From: Sutterella parvirubra YIT 11816
GTDB lineage: Bacteria > Pseudomonadota > Gammaproteobacteria > Burkholderiales > Burkholderiaceae_F
Reading direction: 5' to 3'
Assembly (NCBI RefSeq): GCF_000250875.1
Contig: NZ_JH604993.1
Coordinates: 8,187 to 21,070, forward strand
DNA: 12,884 nt
The notes below the pieces were generated by a model, which was not told where the DNA came from, did not search any database, and was given only the letters and a program-made list of their open reading frames with translations. Position numbers and translations under genes: made by a program. This document shows, in pieces, positions 1-6,812 of this stretch. Position 1 is the first letter of the stretch, and each line of letters begins with the position of its first letter.

Positions 1-1870
1 GGTCGCGCGTCAAGCCGTGGTCGATCCCGGCCGCGGACATCTGCATGCCGCTCGAAATGAAGGTCTGGCGTTCGGGAAGAAGCGTCGTGATGAGGGCTTC
101 GCCCTCCAACTCACGGACTTCGATCACCGCCTGACGCCCGTAGTAGGAGGGCATCGAGACGGCGCGGGTTTCGGTGTAGACGAAGACCACGTCGTCCAAA
201 GGTCGACCCAGTCCCGGGCCCATCCGCACCAGCGCTTCCTTTTCAAACTGCTCGACACCGACCGCACCCAGAATCGACACCGCGATCCCGACGTGCGCGA
301 CGAGCGCGGGCCAGGAAAGACGCCCCGGGCGGCGCGGCTTGGCAGCGTGCCGGCCGTGATGATGGTGGTGACGGCCGTCTTCCGCCTCCATCTTCCCGCC
401 GAAGGTCTTCGGCAGGAACCCCGCGGCCGCCGTCGAGACGATCCACGCGGCGGCCGAGACGGCCGCGGCAGTCATCCAGAGGTCGCGGGGATCGGTGGTG
501 AAGGCGAGCGCGCCGCCTGCGGCGAGCGACAGCACCGCGCAGACGCCGGCCGAAACGAGGCCGCGGCCCCGGAGCTGCGCGGCGCCGACCAACACCGCGG
601 CCAGAAGTGCCATCGGCGCGAAGAAGCTGTTGAAGTACGGGGCGCCGACGGTGAGCGACTTCTCCACGGCCATGTCGTAGGCGAGCGGATAAAGCGTCCC
701 GAAGAGGACCCCGAAGGCCGCCGCCGTCACGAGAAAGATCCCGGCCGTCATGAGGGCGTCGTCCGTCGTGGGGGAGGTTTCCTCACCCGCGGCGGTCTTC
801 TCGACCCGCATCGCGTAGAGCGCGGTCGCCGGCCCCATGATCGCGATCATGAGAACGAACAATGCCGTCCCGCGCGTCGGGTCCGTCGCGAAGGCGTGAA
901 CCGACTGCATGAGGCCGGATCGGACGATCAGGGTTCCGAGGAGACACAAGGCGAAGCCGAAGAGCGAGAGGAAGATCGAGAGGCGCTTCAGCTGTCCCGT
1001 CGCCTTCGTCTGGATGAGGGCGTGGAGGAGCGCCGTCGTCGTCAACCACGGGATGAAGGAGGCGTTCTCGACCGGGTCCCAGAACCACCAGCCGCCCCAG
1101 CCGAGTTCGGTGTAGGCCCACCAGGAGCCGAGCATGTTGCCGGCGGTGAGAAAGATCCACGTCACGACCGCGACATGGGTCACGAGCCGCACGGCGCCGC
1201 GCCGCCAGGCGCCTTCCGACAAAAGCGCCGACATCACCGCGAACATCACCGCCAACCCGGCGTAGCCCAGGAAAAGCACCGGCGGGTGAAGGATCATCCC
1301 GATGTCCTGGAGCACCGGGTTGAGGTCGCGCCCCTCGGTGGGGACGTCGGGGAGAAGCCGCAGGAAGGGGTTCGAGGTCGCGAGGATGAAGAGCGAAAAG
1401 CCCCCGATGACGAGCAAGAGCACCGCCCCCGTGCGGGCGTCGAAGATCTTCGCGGTGAGCGCGTCCCCGCAGGGGCCGGAAGCAGCGACGGAAGCGGCGA
1501 CCTCCGGCGCGTCGGTGCGATGACGCTGGGAGCGCCGGGCAAGCCACAACGCCCCCCACGCCATGAAGAGGGTCCACAAGAGAATCGACCCCTCGTGCCC
1601 GCCCCAGAAGGCGGCCGCCTTGTAGACGGCGGCAAGCTTCGTGTTCGAGTGGTTCGCGACGTAGGCGACGGAAAAGTCGTCCGTGAGGAACGCGTGCATG
1701 AGCGCGGCGGACGCCCCCGTCATCCCGGCGGCGACGATCAGCGCGGCCGGACGCCAGAGGCGCGTCAGCACGGCGTTCCCGGTTGCAACGCCGCGGAACA
1801 CCGCGACGGGGACGAGGAGCGCCGTCACCGCGGCGAGAATGAGGAGAAAGTGGCCGATTTCGGGGATCAC
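1..1870 (-). CDS. ccmF: CcmF/NrfE-family cytochrome c heme lyase (3' end beyond window)
   Basis: Multi-pass membrane protein that ligates heme to apocytochrome c in the periplasm (System I maturation). About 623 residues are visible; I translated them directly from the minus strand, since the frame has no stop before the left edge. The WWD heme-handling motif WGGWWFWDPVENASF lies at about residues 258-272, followed by the family's SVHAFATDP and GTLYPL segments and LVAHVGIAV; these keep the two conserved periplasmic-face histidines of CcmF. By alignment from memory to E. coli CcmF only about the last 80 residues are missing. The start is a GTG at 1870 with a GAGGA Shine-Dalgarno six bases upstream. 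As the only heme lyase in a cluster with a CX15CH cytochrome, it is probably dedicated to that heme, as NrfE and the Shewanella sir lyase are to theirs. Oddity: a run of five histidines (356-370) in the loop before the last visible membrane block. CcmF versus NrfE naming is undecided. Confidence 0.93.
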   Translation of the reverse strand, partial: MIPEIGHFLLILAAVTALLVPVAVFRGVATGNAVLTRLWRPAALIVAAGMTGASAALMHAFLTDDFSVAYVANHSNTKLAAVYKAAAFWGGHEGSILLWTLFMAWGALWLARRSQRHRTDAPEVAASVAASGPCGDALTAKIFDARTGAVLLLVIGGFSLFILATSNPFLRLLPDVPTEGRDLNPVLQDIGMILHPPVLFLGYAGLAVMFAVMSALLSEGAWRRGAVRLVTHVAVVTWIFLTAGNMLGSWWAYTELGWGGWWFWDPVENASFIPWLTTTALLHALIQTKATGQLKRLSIFLSLFGFALCLLGTLIVRSGLMQSVHAFATDPTRGTALFVLMIAIMGPATALYAMRVEKTAAGEETSPTTDDALMTAGIFLVTAAAFGVLFGTLYPLAYDMAVEKSLTVGAPYFNSFFAPMALLAAVLVGAAQLRGRGLVSAGVCAVLSLAAGGALAFTTDPRDLWMTAAAVSAAAWIVSTAAAGFLPKTFGGKMEAEDGRHHHHHGRHAAKPRRPGRLSWPALVAHVGIAVSILGAVGVEQFEKEALVRMGPGLGRPLDDVVFVYTETRAVSMPSYYGRQAVIEVRELEGEALITTLLPERQTFISSGMQMSAAGIDHGLTRD

Positions 1871-1923
1871 GGATGGTCCTCGGGGTCAGGGGTTGGAGTC
1901 GGAATCGGAAGGTTCGTTGTCAT
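1867..1923 (-). other. possible 18-codon leader ORF overlapping the ccmF start
   Basis: A short ATG-initiated frame (MTTNLPIPTPTPDPEDHP) ends in TGA that overlaps the GTG start of the heme lyase as GTGA. Such overlap can couple translation. No convincing Shine-Dalgarno precedes its ATG, and the proline/threonine-rich peptide resembles nothing I recognise, so it may be chance. Confidence 0.2.
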
Positions 1924-1989
1924 GATGGGGTTTGAGTGTTCGTCTGAGCTTAAGGCGCGGTCGTTTTCGTCCGGTTTAGTGGAACACCC

Positions 1990-2829
1990 TTAGAAGGCGA
2001 TCCTTTTGAGCTTCCCGTAGGCGCAGCCGAAGAGCGCCGCCGCCCAAAGCACCAGAATCCCGGCCATCACCATGAAGGGCGGCACCGCGAAGTCGACGAT
2101 CCCGAGCGCGGCCTGGTTCATGAGGCGAAAGACGCTCGCGGGGTTGGCGAGCATCATCCCGGTCACGAACCCACGTCCGAGATGGTCCGCGCCGGCGACC
2201 GTCACGACCAACATCGCCAAGTCGTAGAGGAGCACCGACGCGAACCACAAAACGAGGAGAAGCGCCAAGGCCTGCGCCTTGTGCCTAACCGACAAACTCA
2301 CCCAGTAGGCGAGCATCACGAAGACCATGCCGAGAAGCCACGCGGTCCCGACGACGCGAAGGAGCGCGAAGAGGAGTTCCCCCATCCCGTAGGGGACCGC
2401 GAGCACGCTCTGCACGACAGGCAAAACCGCGAAGCCCAACGTCAACACCGCCAGGAGCGCCACGCCCTGCCCGATCGCCTTGCCCAAGAGCCACTCGACG
2501 CGCCCGATCGGGTACGTCAGCATCAGAAGGAGCGTGCCGCCTTCGCTCTCGCCCACGAAGGCGTCGTAGGCCAACAGGACCGCGAGGAGCGGGAGCAGGA
2601 AGACGGTAAGCGAAAGAAGCGAATTCACGACGGTGACGAGCGGCTGGTACTTGAGCGTCCCGCCGATCGCCGCCGTCCCGAAGAAGACGGCCAGACCCAG
2701 GATCGCGAAGAGGAGGCTCCCCAAAAGGAGCCAGCGGCTCCGGAGGCAGTCCCCGAATTCCTTCCCCGCCACGATGCGGATGCGCGTCCACGCGCCCACG
2801 TCCCGGCCCAAATGCTGTGAGGTCGTCAT
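1990..2829 (-). CDS. nosY: NosY-type ABC transporter permease (copper-site maturation)
   Basis: Integral membrane permease of the NosDFY system, which in N2O reductase maturation works with the periplasmic protein NosD and the ATPase NosF. The 279-residue product is the usual NosY length. It has about six hydrophobic segments (near residues 33-52, 67-89, 120-147, 153-176, 187-212 and 250-269). After the second segment comes the family block YDAFVGESEGGTLLLMLTYP (88-107), typical of NosY and ABC-2 type permeases. The ATG at 2829 lies one base after the NosF stop, so translation is probably coupled. With no nosZ in view, the likely beneficiary here is the copper-containing sulfite reductase MccA. 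A generic ABC-2 permease is the alternative, but the nosLDFY order argues against it. Confidence 0.9.
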   Translation of the reverse strand: MTTSQHLGRDVGAWTRIRIVAGKEFGDCLRSRWLLLGSLLFAILGLAVFFGTAAIGGTLKYQPLVTVVNSLLSLTVFLLPLLAVLLAYDAFVGESEGGTLLLMLTYPIGRVEWLLGKAIGQGVALLAVLTLGFAVLPVVQSVLAVPYGMGELLFALLRVVGTAWLLGMVFVMLAYWVSLSVRHKAQALALLLVLWFASVLLYDLAMLVVTVAGADHLGRGFVTGMMLANPASVFRLMNQAALGIVDFAVPPFMVMAGILVLWAAALFGCAYGKLKRIAF

Positions 2830-2830
2830 G

Positions 2831-3766
2831 TCAGAGGTCCTCCACCGGCACGTCGAGAACGAAGTGCGCGAAGATCATGCCGAGGTCGGCCTTGCGGAGC
2901 TGAAAGTCGTAGATCCCGTGGACATCCGTCAAGCGCTTCACCACCGCGGGCACGTCCCCCTGCGGGACGGCCAACTTCACGTCGGCGCCTTCGCCGCGAA
3001 GGAAGGGCGCGAGAAGGTCGTCCTTCGCCACCGCCGCCGCGTCGATGTTCGAAATCAGCGCGGGAAGACCGGCGCGCCCGCGCAGGTCTTCGAGCGTGCC
3101 GCTCCCCCGCATTTCGCCCTGAGCGAGGAGGAGCACCTGGTCGAGATGCGGCTCCACCAACGCCAACTCATGCGTGCACACCACCACGGCGCAGCCCGCG
3201 TCGCGAAGCCTTGAGAGTTCGCGGTACATGAGCGCCGAAGCCGCCGGGTCGAGCCCCACCGTGGGTTCGTCGAGCATGAGAAGACGGGGTTTGGACAAAA
3301 GCGCCTGCGCGAGCCCGAGACGCTGGCGCTGGCCCTTCGAGCACTGACCGAGCTTCCGGTCGATGACGACGCCGAGCCCCAACTCCTCCACCAAATCCTG
3401 CGCGCGCGACGTCGGCACGCCTTTGAGCGCGGAGAAGTATTGGAGGTGCTCGCGCACCGTCATCGCGTCGTAGAAGCTCAGGTTCTCGGGCAGGTACCCC
3501 ACGTCCAAGGGACGCGCGCCGGGCTTCCCGCCCAGAACTTCAAGCGTCCCCGAGGCGGGGGTGAGCAGCCCCAGCATCAGCTTGATCAAGGTCGACTTCC
3601 CCGCGCCGTTGTGACCGATGAGGCCCAGAAGGCGGCCGGGTTCGAGCGTGAAGGCGATGCGCTTCAACACTTCCGTGTCGCCCCGCCTGAAGACGAGGTC
3701 GCGGCAGAGGACCGCAAGGTCGTTCGGTTCCATGTTCATTGGCGTGTGAGTCGTCATGGCGGACAT
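2831..3766 (-). CDS. nosF: NosF-type ABC transporter ATP-binding protein
   Basis: Cytoplasmic ATPase that drives the NosY membrane subunit. Visible motifs: Walker A GHNGAGKST (residues 51-59), Q-loop region YLPEN (91-95) with Glu in place of Gln as is common in NosF, signature CSKGQRQR (142-149) instead of the canonical LSGGQ, Walker B LLMLDEPT (162-169) and the H-loop CTHE (His199). A C-terminal domain of about 90 residues follows. The chosen ATG at 3766 gives 311 residues. It shares its A with the NosD stop (TGATG) and has a GGAGGT Shine-Dalgarno six bases upstream; an in-frame GTG at 3781 would add five residues but has no comparable signal. The tight overlaps with nosD and nosY mark one translational unit. 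Confidence 0.94.
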   Translation of the reverse strand: MSAMTTHTPMNMEPNDLAVLCRDLVFRRGDTEVLKRIAFTLEPGRLLGLIGHNGAGKSTLIKLMLGLLTPASGTLEVLGGKPGARPLDVGYLPENLSFYDAMTVREHLQYFSALKGVPTSRAQDLVEELGLGVVIDRKLGQCSKGQRQRLGLAQALLSKPRLLMLDEPTVGLDPAASALMYRELSRLRDAGCAVVVCTHELALVEPHLDQVLLLAQGEMRGSGTLEDLRGRAGLPALISNIDAAAVAKDDLLAPFLRGEGADVKLAVPQGDVPAVVKRLTDVHGIYDFQLRKADLGMIFAHFVLDVPVEDL

Positions 3767-5163
3767 CAGCGCACCTCCCACGAGGCGAGCGGGTGACTGT
3801 CGGTGACGCCCTTCCCGCGGTCGATTTCAAATTGGTCGGCGAGCCAACGGAGCAGCGCCACGACGGGGCTCTCCATCAGGAACCTCGCCTCCGGGTAGAT
3901 CCAGAAGATGCGGTCCAGGCTGTCGTTCGGCTGATAGGGCGTGTCCGCGATCCCGTCGTGGTCCACGTCCCAGGTCATGTGGGTGCTCCAGAAGTTCCCG
4001 CGTCCCTCGAAGCTCCACTCCAAGGGCGTCTCGCCCACGTAGCGGACCTGGATGCCGTTATCGATGAAGGCGTTCTCCCAGAGGACGTTCCCTTCGCCCC
4101 CCATCGCGACGCCGATCCCGATGTCGGAATGCAGCACCTGGTTCCCGTGGATCTTCGAGGTGCCCGGCCCGTAGATGTGGATCCCCTTCCCCTCGGTGTC
4201 GAGCGCCGGGTTCCCCTTCGGGTTGTGGACGTCGCGGATGCGGTTCCCGTCGACGACGCAGCCTTCGCAGACGTTGACGAGCACCCCGAACTCGATGTTC
4301 CCGGAGGTCTCGGAATCTTTCAACGTCACACCCCTGCTGCTCATCAGCGCATAGCCCCCGCGCACGCCCGCGGCGCGGTTTTTGGTCGCAAAGTCCCCGC
4401 GGGTGTACATCCAGTGGATGCCGTACTGCGCGCCCGTGAAGAAGTTTCCTTCGCAGTAGCTCTCCTCGACGTTTTCGAAGTAGAAGCCGTCGCGGACGTT
4501 CCGCACGCGGTTTTCCGTCAACTTGGGGCGCTTCACGTAGTTGAGAAAGACGCCGTCGCCGCGGTCCAGCACATGCATCTTCGCGTCGCCGGTAATCGAC
4601 GTCCCTTCCAAAACGAGCCCTTCCAGACGGTCCGCGCGCACGCCGAACCCCGGCCCCTCGATCACGAGCCCGCGGATCACGATCCCGTCCGCGCCGTCCA
4701 TGACGCGCACGCCCGCGTCCTTGGCGTAGAGGTCCGACCCGTAACCCTTCACGGTGAAGTTCTCCAACCGCACGCCCGGGACCCGCACCGTCACGACGGC
4801 GCCTTTCCCCGGGCCTTCGATCACGATGTCGTCGGCGTTGCCTTCACCCCGCATGACGATCGCGCTCTCGATCACGGGCTGCAGTTGGTAGTGCCCGGGC
4901 TTCAGCACGATCTCGTCCCCGTCGAAGGCTTCGATCAGAGCATCGTCCAAGGCAGTCGTCGAGTCGACGACGAAGGTTTCGGCGTGAAGGGTGGGGGCGG
5001 CCGTGAGGGAAAGGAAGCCGATGGCGACCGAAAGAATCACGGAAGAAAAGAGGAAGGAAAGAAGCCCCGACGACGCCTTCAGCGCGCGTACGCCGACCCC
5101 GCCCAGGGCGCGGAGGCGCCGGGCGGCGGGAGTGTTCACGGCATGTCGGGCGATGGTCGGCAT
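3766..5163 (-). CDS. nosD: NosD-type periplasmic beta-helix protein (copper maturation)
   Basis: Secreted right-handed beta-helix (CASH-domain) protein that in nitrous oxide reducers works with NosFY to assemble the copper centre. The 465-residue product has a long, basic N-region and a hydrophobic core at about 32-54, with likely Sec cleavage after LHA (residue 61). Repeated parallel-helix rungs follow (DGIVIRGLVIEGPGFGVRA and similar). Diagnostic NosD segments are RDGFYFENVEES (224-235), YGIHWMYTRGDFATKN (247-262) and, near the C-terminus, the WDVDHDGIADTPYQPND block (398-414). Cys299 and Cys302 form a CEGC motif. The start at 5163 is preceded by GGAAG at eight bases; an upstream open frame has only low-complexity Arg-rich sequence overlapping nosL and was rejected. 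The gene lies 23 bases after nosL and overlaps nosF. Confidence 0.93.
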   Translation of the reverse strand: MPTIARHAVNTPAARRLRALGGVGVRALKASSGLLSFLFSSVILSVAIGFLSLTAAPTLHAETFVVDSTTALDDALIEAFDGDEIVLKPGHYQLQPVIESAIVMRGEGNADDIVIEGPGKGAVVTVRVPGVRLENFTVKGYGSDLYAKDAGVRVMDGADGIVIRGLVIEGPGFGVRADRLEGLVLEGTSITGDAKMHVLDRGDGVFLNYVKRPKLTENRVRNVRDGFYFENVEESYCEGNFFTGAQYGIHWMYTRGDFATKNRAAGVRGGYALMSSRGVTLKDSETSGNIEFGVLVNVCEGCVVDGNRIRDVHNPKGNPALDTEGKGIHIYGPGTSKIHGNQVLHSDIGIGVAMGGEGNVLWENAFIDNGIQVRYVGETPLEWSFEGRGNFWSTHMTWDVDHDGIADTPYQPNDSLDRIFWIYPEARFLMESPVVALLRWLADQFEIDRGKGVTDSHPLASWEVR

Positions 5164-5186
5164 GGGGCGCTTCCGGGCTCGTCGGG

Positions 5187-5720
5187 TTATTCGTTCAGAA
5201 GTTCCAACGTCACGTCGGCGTAGCGGACGATCTTCCCGCCTTCCTTCTCTTGGAAGGCCTTCGCCGCCGCTTCCGTGCCGAAGGCGATGGGTTCCGTCCC
5301 CATCACGCCTTCGACCTTGGACCCGTACACGTACCAGGCGTCCTTCGCAGGGATCAGAGCGTCGTCCGAGGGCTCCGCCCAATCGGTCGCGCCCATGTCG
5401 TGGATGAAGAACGCGAGGAGCCGCCGCTCGTTCTCAGGCTGACGCGCGAAGCTGAAGGCGTCGCGTCCCGAGCAGAACTTGACGGGTTCGCCTTCCGCAC
5501 CCTTGATGACCACTTCGGCCTTGGGACCCTCGTAGTGGCTGATCACCATGCCGCAGACCTGGCAGCGGTCGTGCTTCCCGAAGGGCACGGGCCTGAAGGT
5601 CTGGGCCGCCGTCTCCTCCCCGCCGCAGCCGGCGAGCGTCGCCATGAGCGCCGAGAGCGCGGCCGCGCACGCCAGGAGCCCCAGGCGTCGGGGTGTCGTC
5701 GGAATCATCGGGGTCGACAT
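5187..5720 (-). CDS. nosL: NosL copper-binding lipoprotein
   Basis: Outer- or periplasm-facing lipoprotein of the NosL family, which binds Cu(I) and is thought to deliver it for copper-centre assembly. The 177-residue product has a lipoprotein signal with lipobox LAGC (Cys32). It has the family motif CQVCGM (Cys53, Cys56, Met58), FCSGRDA (Cys83), HDMG (107-110) and the VMGTEPIAFGT segment (139-149), in the usual NosL order. The ATG at 5720 is used, with AGAGGA about 12 bases upstream; the ATG at 5708 is a weaker alternative. It starts the nosLDFY sub-operon and follows a 379-base gap, so it may have its own promoter. With no N2O reductase gene in the window, its likely client is MccA. Confidence 0.94.
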   Translation of the reverse strand: MSTPMIPTTPRRLGLLACAAALSALMATLAGCGGEETAAQTFRPVPFGKHDRCQVCGMVISHYEGPKAEVVIKGAEGEPVKFCSGRDAFSFARQPENERRLLAFFIHDMGATDWAEPSDDALIPAKDAWYVYGSKVEGVMGTEPIAFGTEAAAKAFQEKEGGKIVRYADVTLELLNE

Positions 5721-5769
5721 GGTTTTTGTTGTCCTCTTGCGGTGGAGTTGGTGCCGGATGCGGGGAACC

Positions 5770-5791
5770 TCCGGGGTTCATCCGGGGTTCA
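5770..5791. repeat. 11-base tandem repeat, two copies
   Basis: The unit tccggggttca occurs twice head to tail (5770-5780 and 5781-5791). It sits in the nosL leader, roughly 50 to 70 bases before the start codon. Part of it can also fold back on the neighbouring ggggaacc. Confidence 0.8.
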
Positions 5792-5833
5792 CGTCGAAAA
5801 CGGCCTTCGAAATCCCGTCATTTCCGCCTGCGG

Positions 5834-5850
5834 CTTCCCGCCGGGGGAAG
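5834..5850 (-). other. inverted repeat in the nosL leader
   Basis: Six-base perfect arms (cttccc and gggaag) flank a five-base loop. No T-run follows on the minus strand, so it is not a standard terminator. Its role is unknown. Confidence 0.4.
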
Positions 5851-5923
5851 TCTGCGCCGGGCCCCGAAGGGAACCCCGCGGCGCATTCGGTCAGGCGAAA
5901 CCGACCGGGATCGCTCTTGACAA

Positions 5924-5953
5924 CTCACCCGGAACGTCCGCGCTCCGGGTGAG
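5924..5953. promoter_or_regulatory. 10-bp perfect inverted repeat (operator or leader hairpin)
   Basis: Arms ctcacccgga (5924-5933) and tccgggtgag (5944-5953) are perfectly complementary across a 10-base loop. If the candidate promoter at 5961-5989 is real, the repeat lies at or just after the nosL transcription start. It would then be an operator or a 5'-terminal mRNA hairpin. There is no T-run downstream on the minus strand. Confidence 0.5.
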
Positions 5954-5960
5954 TCCTCGC

Positions 5961-5989
5961 ATAAAAAGGGGCGGACCACTACAAACCAA
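5961..5989 (-). promoter_or_regulatory. candidate sigma70-like promoter for nosLDFY
   Basis: On the minus strand TTGGTT (5989-5984) is followed after 17 bases by TTTTAT (5966-5961). Both hexamers are only partial matches to consensus. The placement upstream of a sub-operon in a long gap is the main support. Confidence 0.3.
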
Positions 5990-6053
5990 GCCAGCCGCAG
6001 TCCGAGCCCCGAAAAACCTGTTGTCGCGAACGCCTTCCTTCTGCCTCACCCTC

Positions 6054-6069
6054 CCCGAAAAGCTTCGGG
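6054..6069 (-). other. small hairpin after the NosL-like gene
   Basis: Arms cccgaa and ttcggg enclose a four-base loop about 30 bases after the stop codon. It is followed by G-rich sequence on the minus strand, not a T-run. It may protect the mRNA 3' end rather than terminate. Confidence 0.35.
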
Positions 6070-6099
6070 ACGTGACGGTTTCGGCGTTCACCTACAGTT

Positions 6100-6618
6100 T
6101 TACAGCTTTTTCCTCTTGTTGGGGCAGCCGAGCGTCCCGCGCGAGAGGTCTTCAAAGCGAAGAAGCTTCCCGCCGAATTCCGCTTGGAAGGCCTCGGCCG
6201 CCTCCTTCGTCGCGAAGGGCGCCAAGGAGGGCCCCATCGTGGCCTTCTTCGACGACCCCAGCACGAACCACGCCGCCTCGGCATTGAGATGCGGCTCGTC
6301 CGCGTCGTGGCCCGACCAGTCCATCTTTTCGGCGTCCTGCATGAGCCACGCCTCCACGTCCGCCTGGTTCAGGAGAAGCGTGTTGCAGGTCATGCAGCGC
6401 GTGGAGCAGAACTTCACGACGTCGCCCGACTTCAGATGGACCTGGCCCTTGGGCCCGGGGTACTTCGTGATCCACATGCCGCAGCCGCCGCACTGGTCGG
6501 CCTCGGTGTAGGGCACCGCGTCGGCGGCGTGAGCGGTGGAGGCGGCCATGGACGCAACGCCGAGCGTCGCCGCGGTGAGGACGCCCGCAAGGGCGTGTTT
6601 CCAGCATGATTCGATCAC
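6100..6618 (-). CDS. second NosL-like protein, Cys-rich, secreted
   Basis: A NosL-family protein distinct from the neighbouring lipoprotein, probably a periplasmic copper carrier for MccA. The 172-residue product has a Sec signal peptide ending at STAHA (about residue 31) and no lipobox. The family core is CGGCGM (Cys43, Cys46, Met48), FCSTRCMTC (Cys71, Cys75, Cys78) and ATMGPSLAPFAT (126-137). The CXXXCXXC stretch replaces the single Cys of ordinary NosL, and a further Cys165 lies close to the basic C-terminus NKRKKL. The start is a GTG at 6618 with GGAG six bases upstream; a longer in-frame extension to 6765 adds proline- and serine-rich sequence before the signal peptide and was rejected. 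The gene stands between mccD and nosL, with long structured gaps on both sides. It could instead be a heme- or thiol-handling relative, but NosL homology is clear. Confidence 0.85.
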   Translation of the reverse strand: MIESCWKHALAGVLTAATLGVASMAASTAHAADAVPYTEADQCGGCGMWITKYPGPKGQVHLKSGDVVKFCSTRCMTCNTLLLNQADVEAWLMQDAEKMDWSGHDADEPHLNAEAAWFVLGSSKKATMGPSLAPFATKEAAEAFQAEFGGKLLRFEDLSRGTLGCPNKRKKL

Positions 6619-6732
6619 GAAGGTCTCCGGGTTGGTTTCGTCAAGAGCAGTCTTCCTGGTGTCCGGGCAGGCGGGAAGACTCGGGGTCTTGGGGAAAGGT
6701 TGGGAAAGTTGGGGTTGGAGGGAAGAATCCCG

Positions 6733-6752
6733 CCCGGAGCCGAAGCTCCGGG
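6733..6752 (-). other. 8-bp hairpin with UUCG loop between mccD and the NosL-like gene
   Basis: On the minus strand CCCGGAGC and GCTCCGGG pair perfectly around TTCG, a very stable tetraloop. The sequence after it (CGGGATTCTTCCC) lacks a clean T-run. It could stabilise the upstream mccABCD mRNA or reduce read-through to the assembly genes. Confidence 0.5.
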
Positions 6753-6784
6753 CCCGAAATTCCAATCGATTTCAGTGAGGGATT

Positions 6785-6801
6785 CCGTTGGTCCTCAACG
6801 G
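6785..6801 (-). other. 6-bp hairpin after mccD
   Basis: Arms ccgttg and caacgg enclose five bases, twelve bases beyond the mccD stop. With the hairpin at 6733-6752 it forms a tandem pair in the 194-base gap. Confidence 0.35.
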
Positions 6802-6812
6802 GATCGGCTCAA

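Larger units (their letters stand above)
5721..6099 (-). other. 379-base intergenic region upstream of nosL
   Basis: No gene is supported here. The stretch holds several inverted repeats, an 11-base tandem repeat and a possible promoter, listed separately. No clear intrinsic terminator (stem plus U-run) ends the gene upstream. Confidence 0.6.

Noticed and set aside
17..1993. 658-codon plus-strand open frame opposite the heme lyase
   Set aside because: Its product is low-complexity Arg/Glu/Gly-rich sequence, while the minus strand encodes an unmistakable CcmF with the WWD motif.
3739..5223. 494-codon plus-strand frame opposite nosD
   Set aside because: It is a shadow of nosD, rich in Val/Asp/His, with no domain or ribosome-binding site I could support.
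5164..5382. N-terminal extension of NosD
   Set aside because: The extension overlaps nosL, is Arg/Gly-rich and would bury the signal peptide; the ATG at 5163 has a proper Shine-Dalgarno.
5917..5922. Plus-strand TTGACA as a -35 box
   Set aside because: No acceptable -10 hexamer lies 16-18 bases downstream, and no plus-strand gene follows.
6619..6765. N-terminal extension of the second NosL-like protein
   Set aside because: It is Ser/Pro/Arg-rich, translates through the UUCG hairpin and displaces the signal peptide; GTG at 6618 has GGAG at the right distance.
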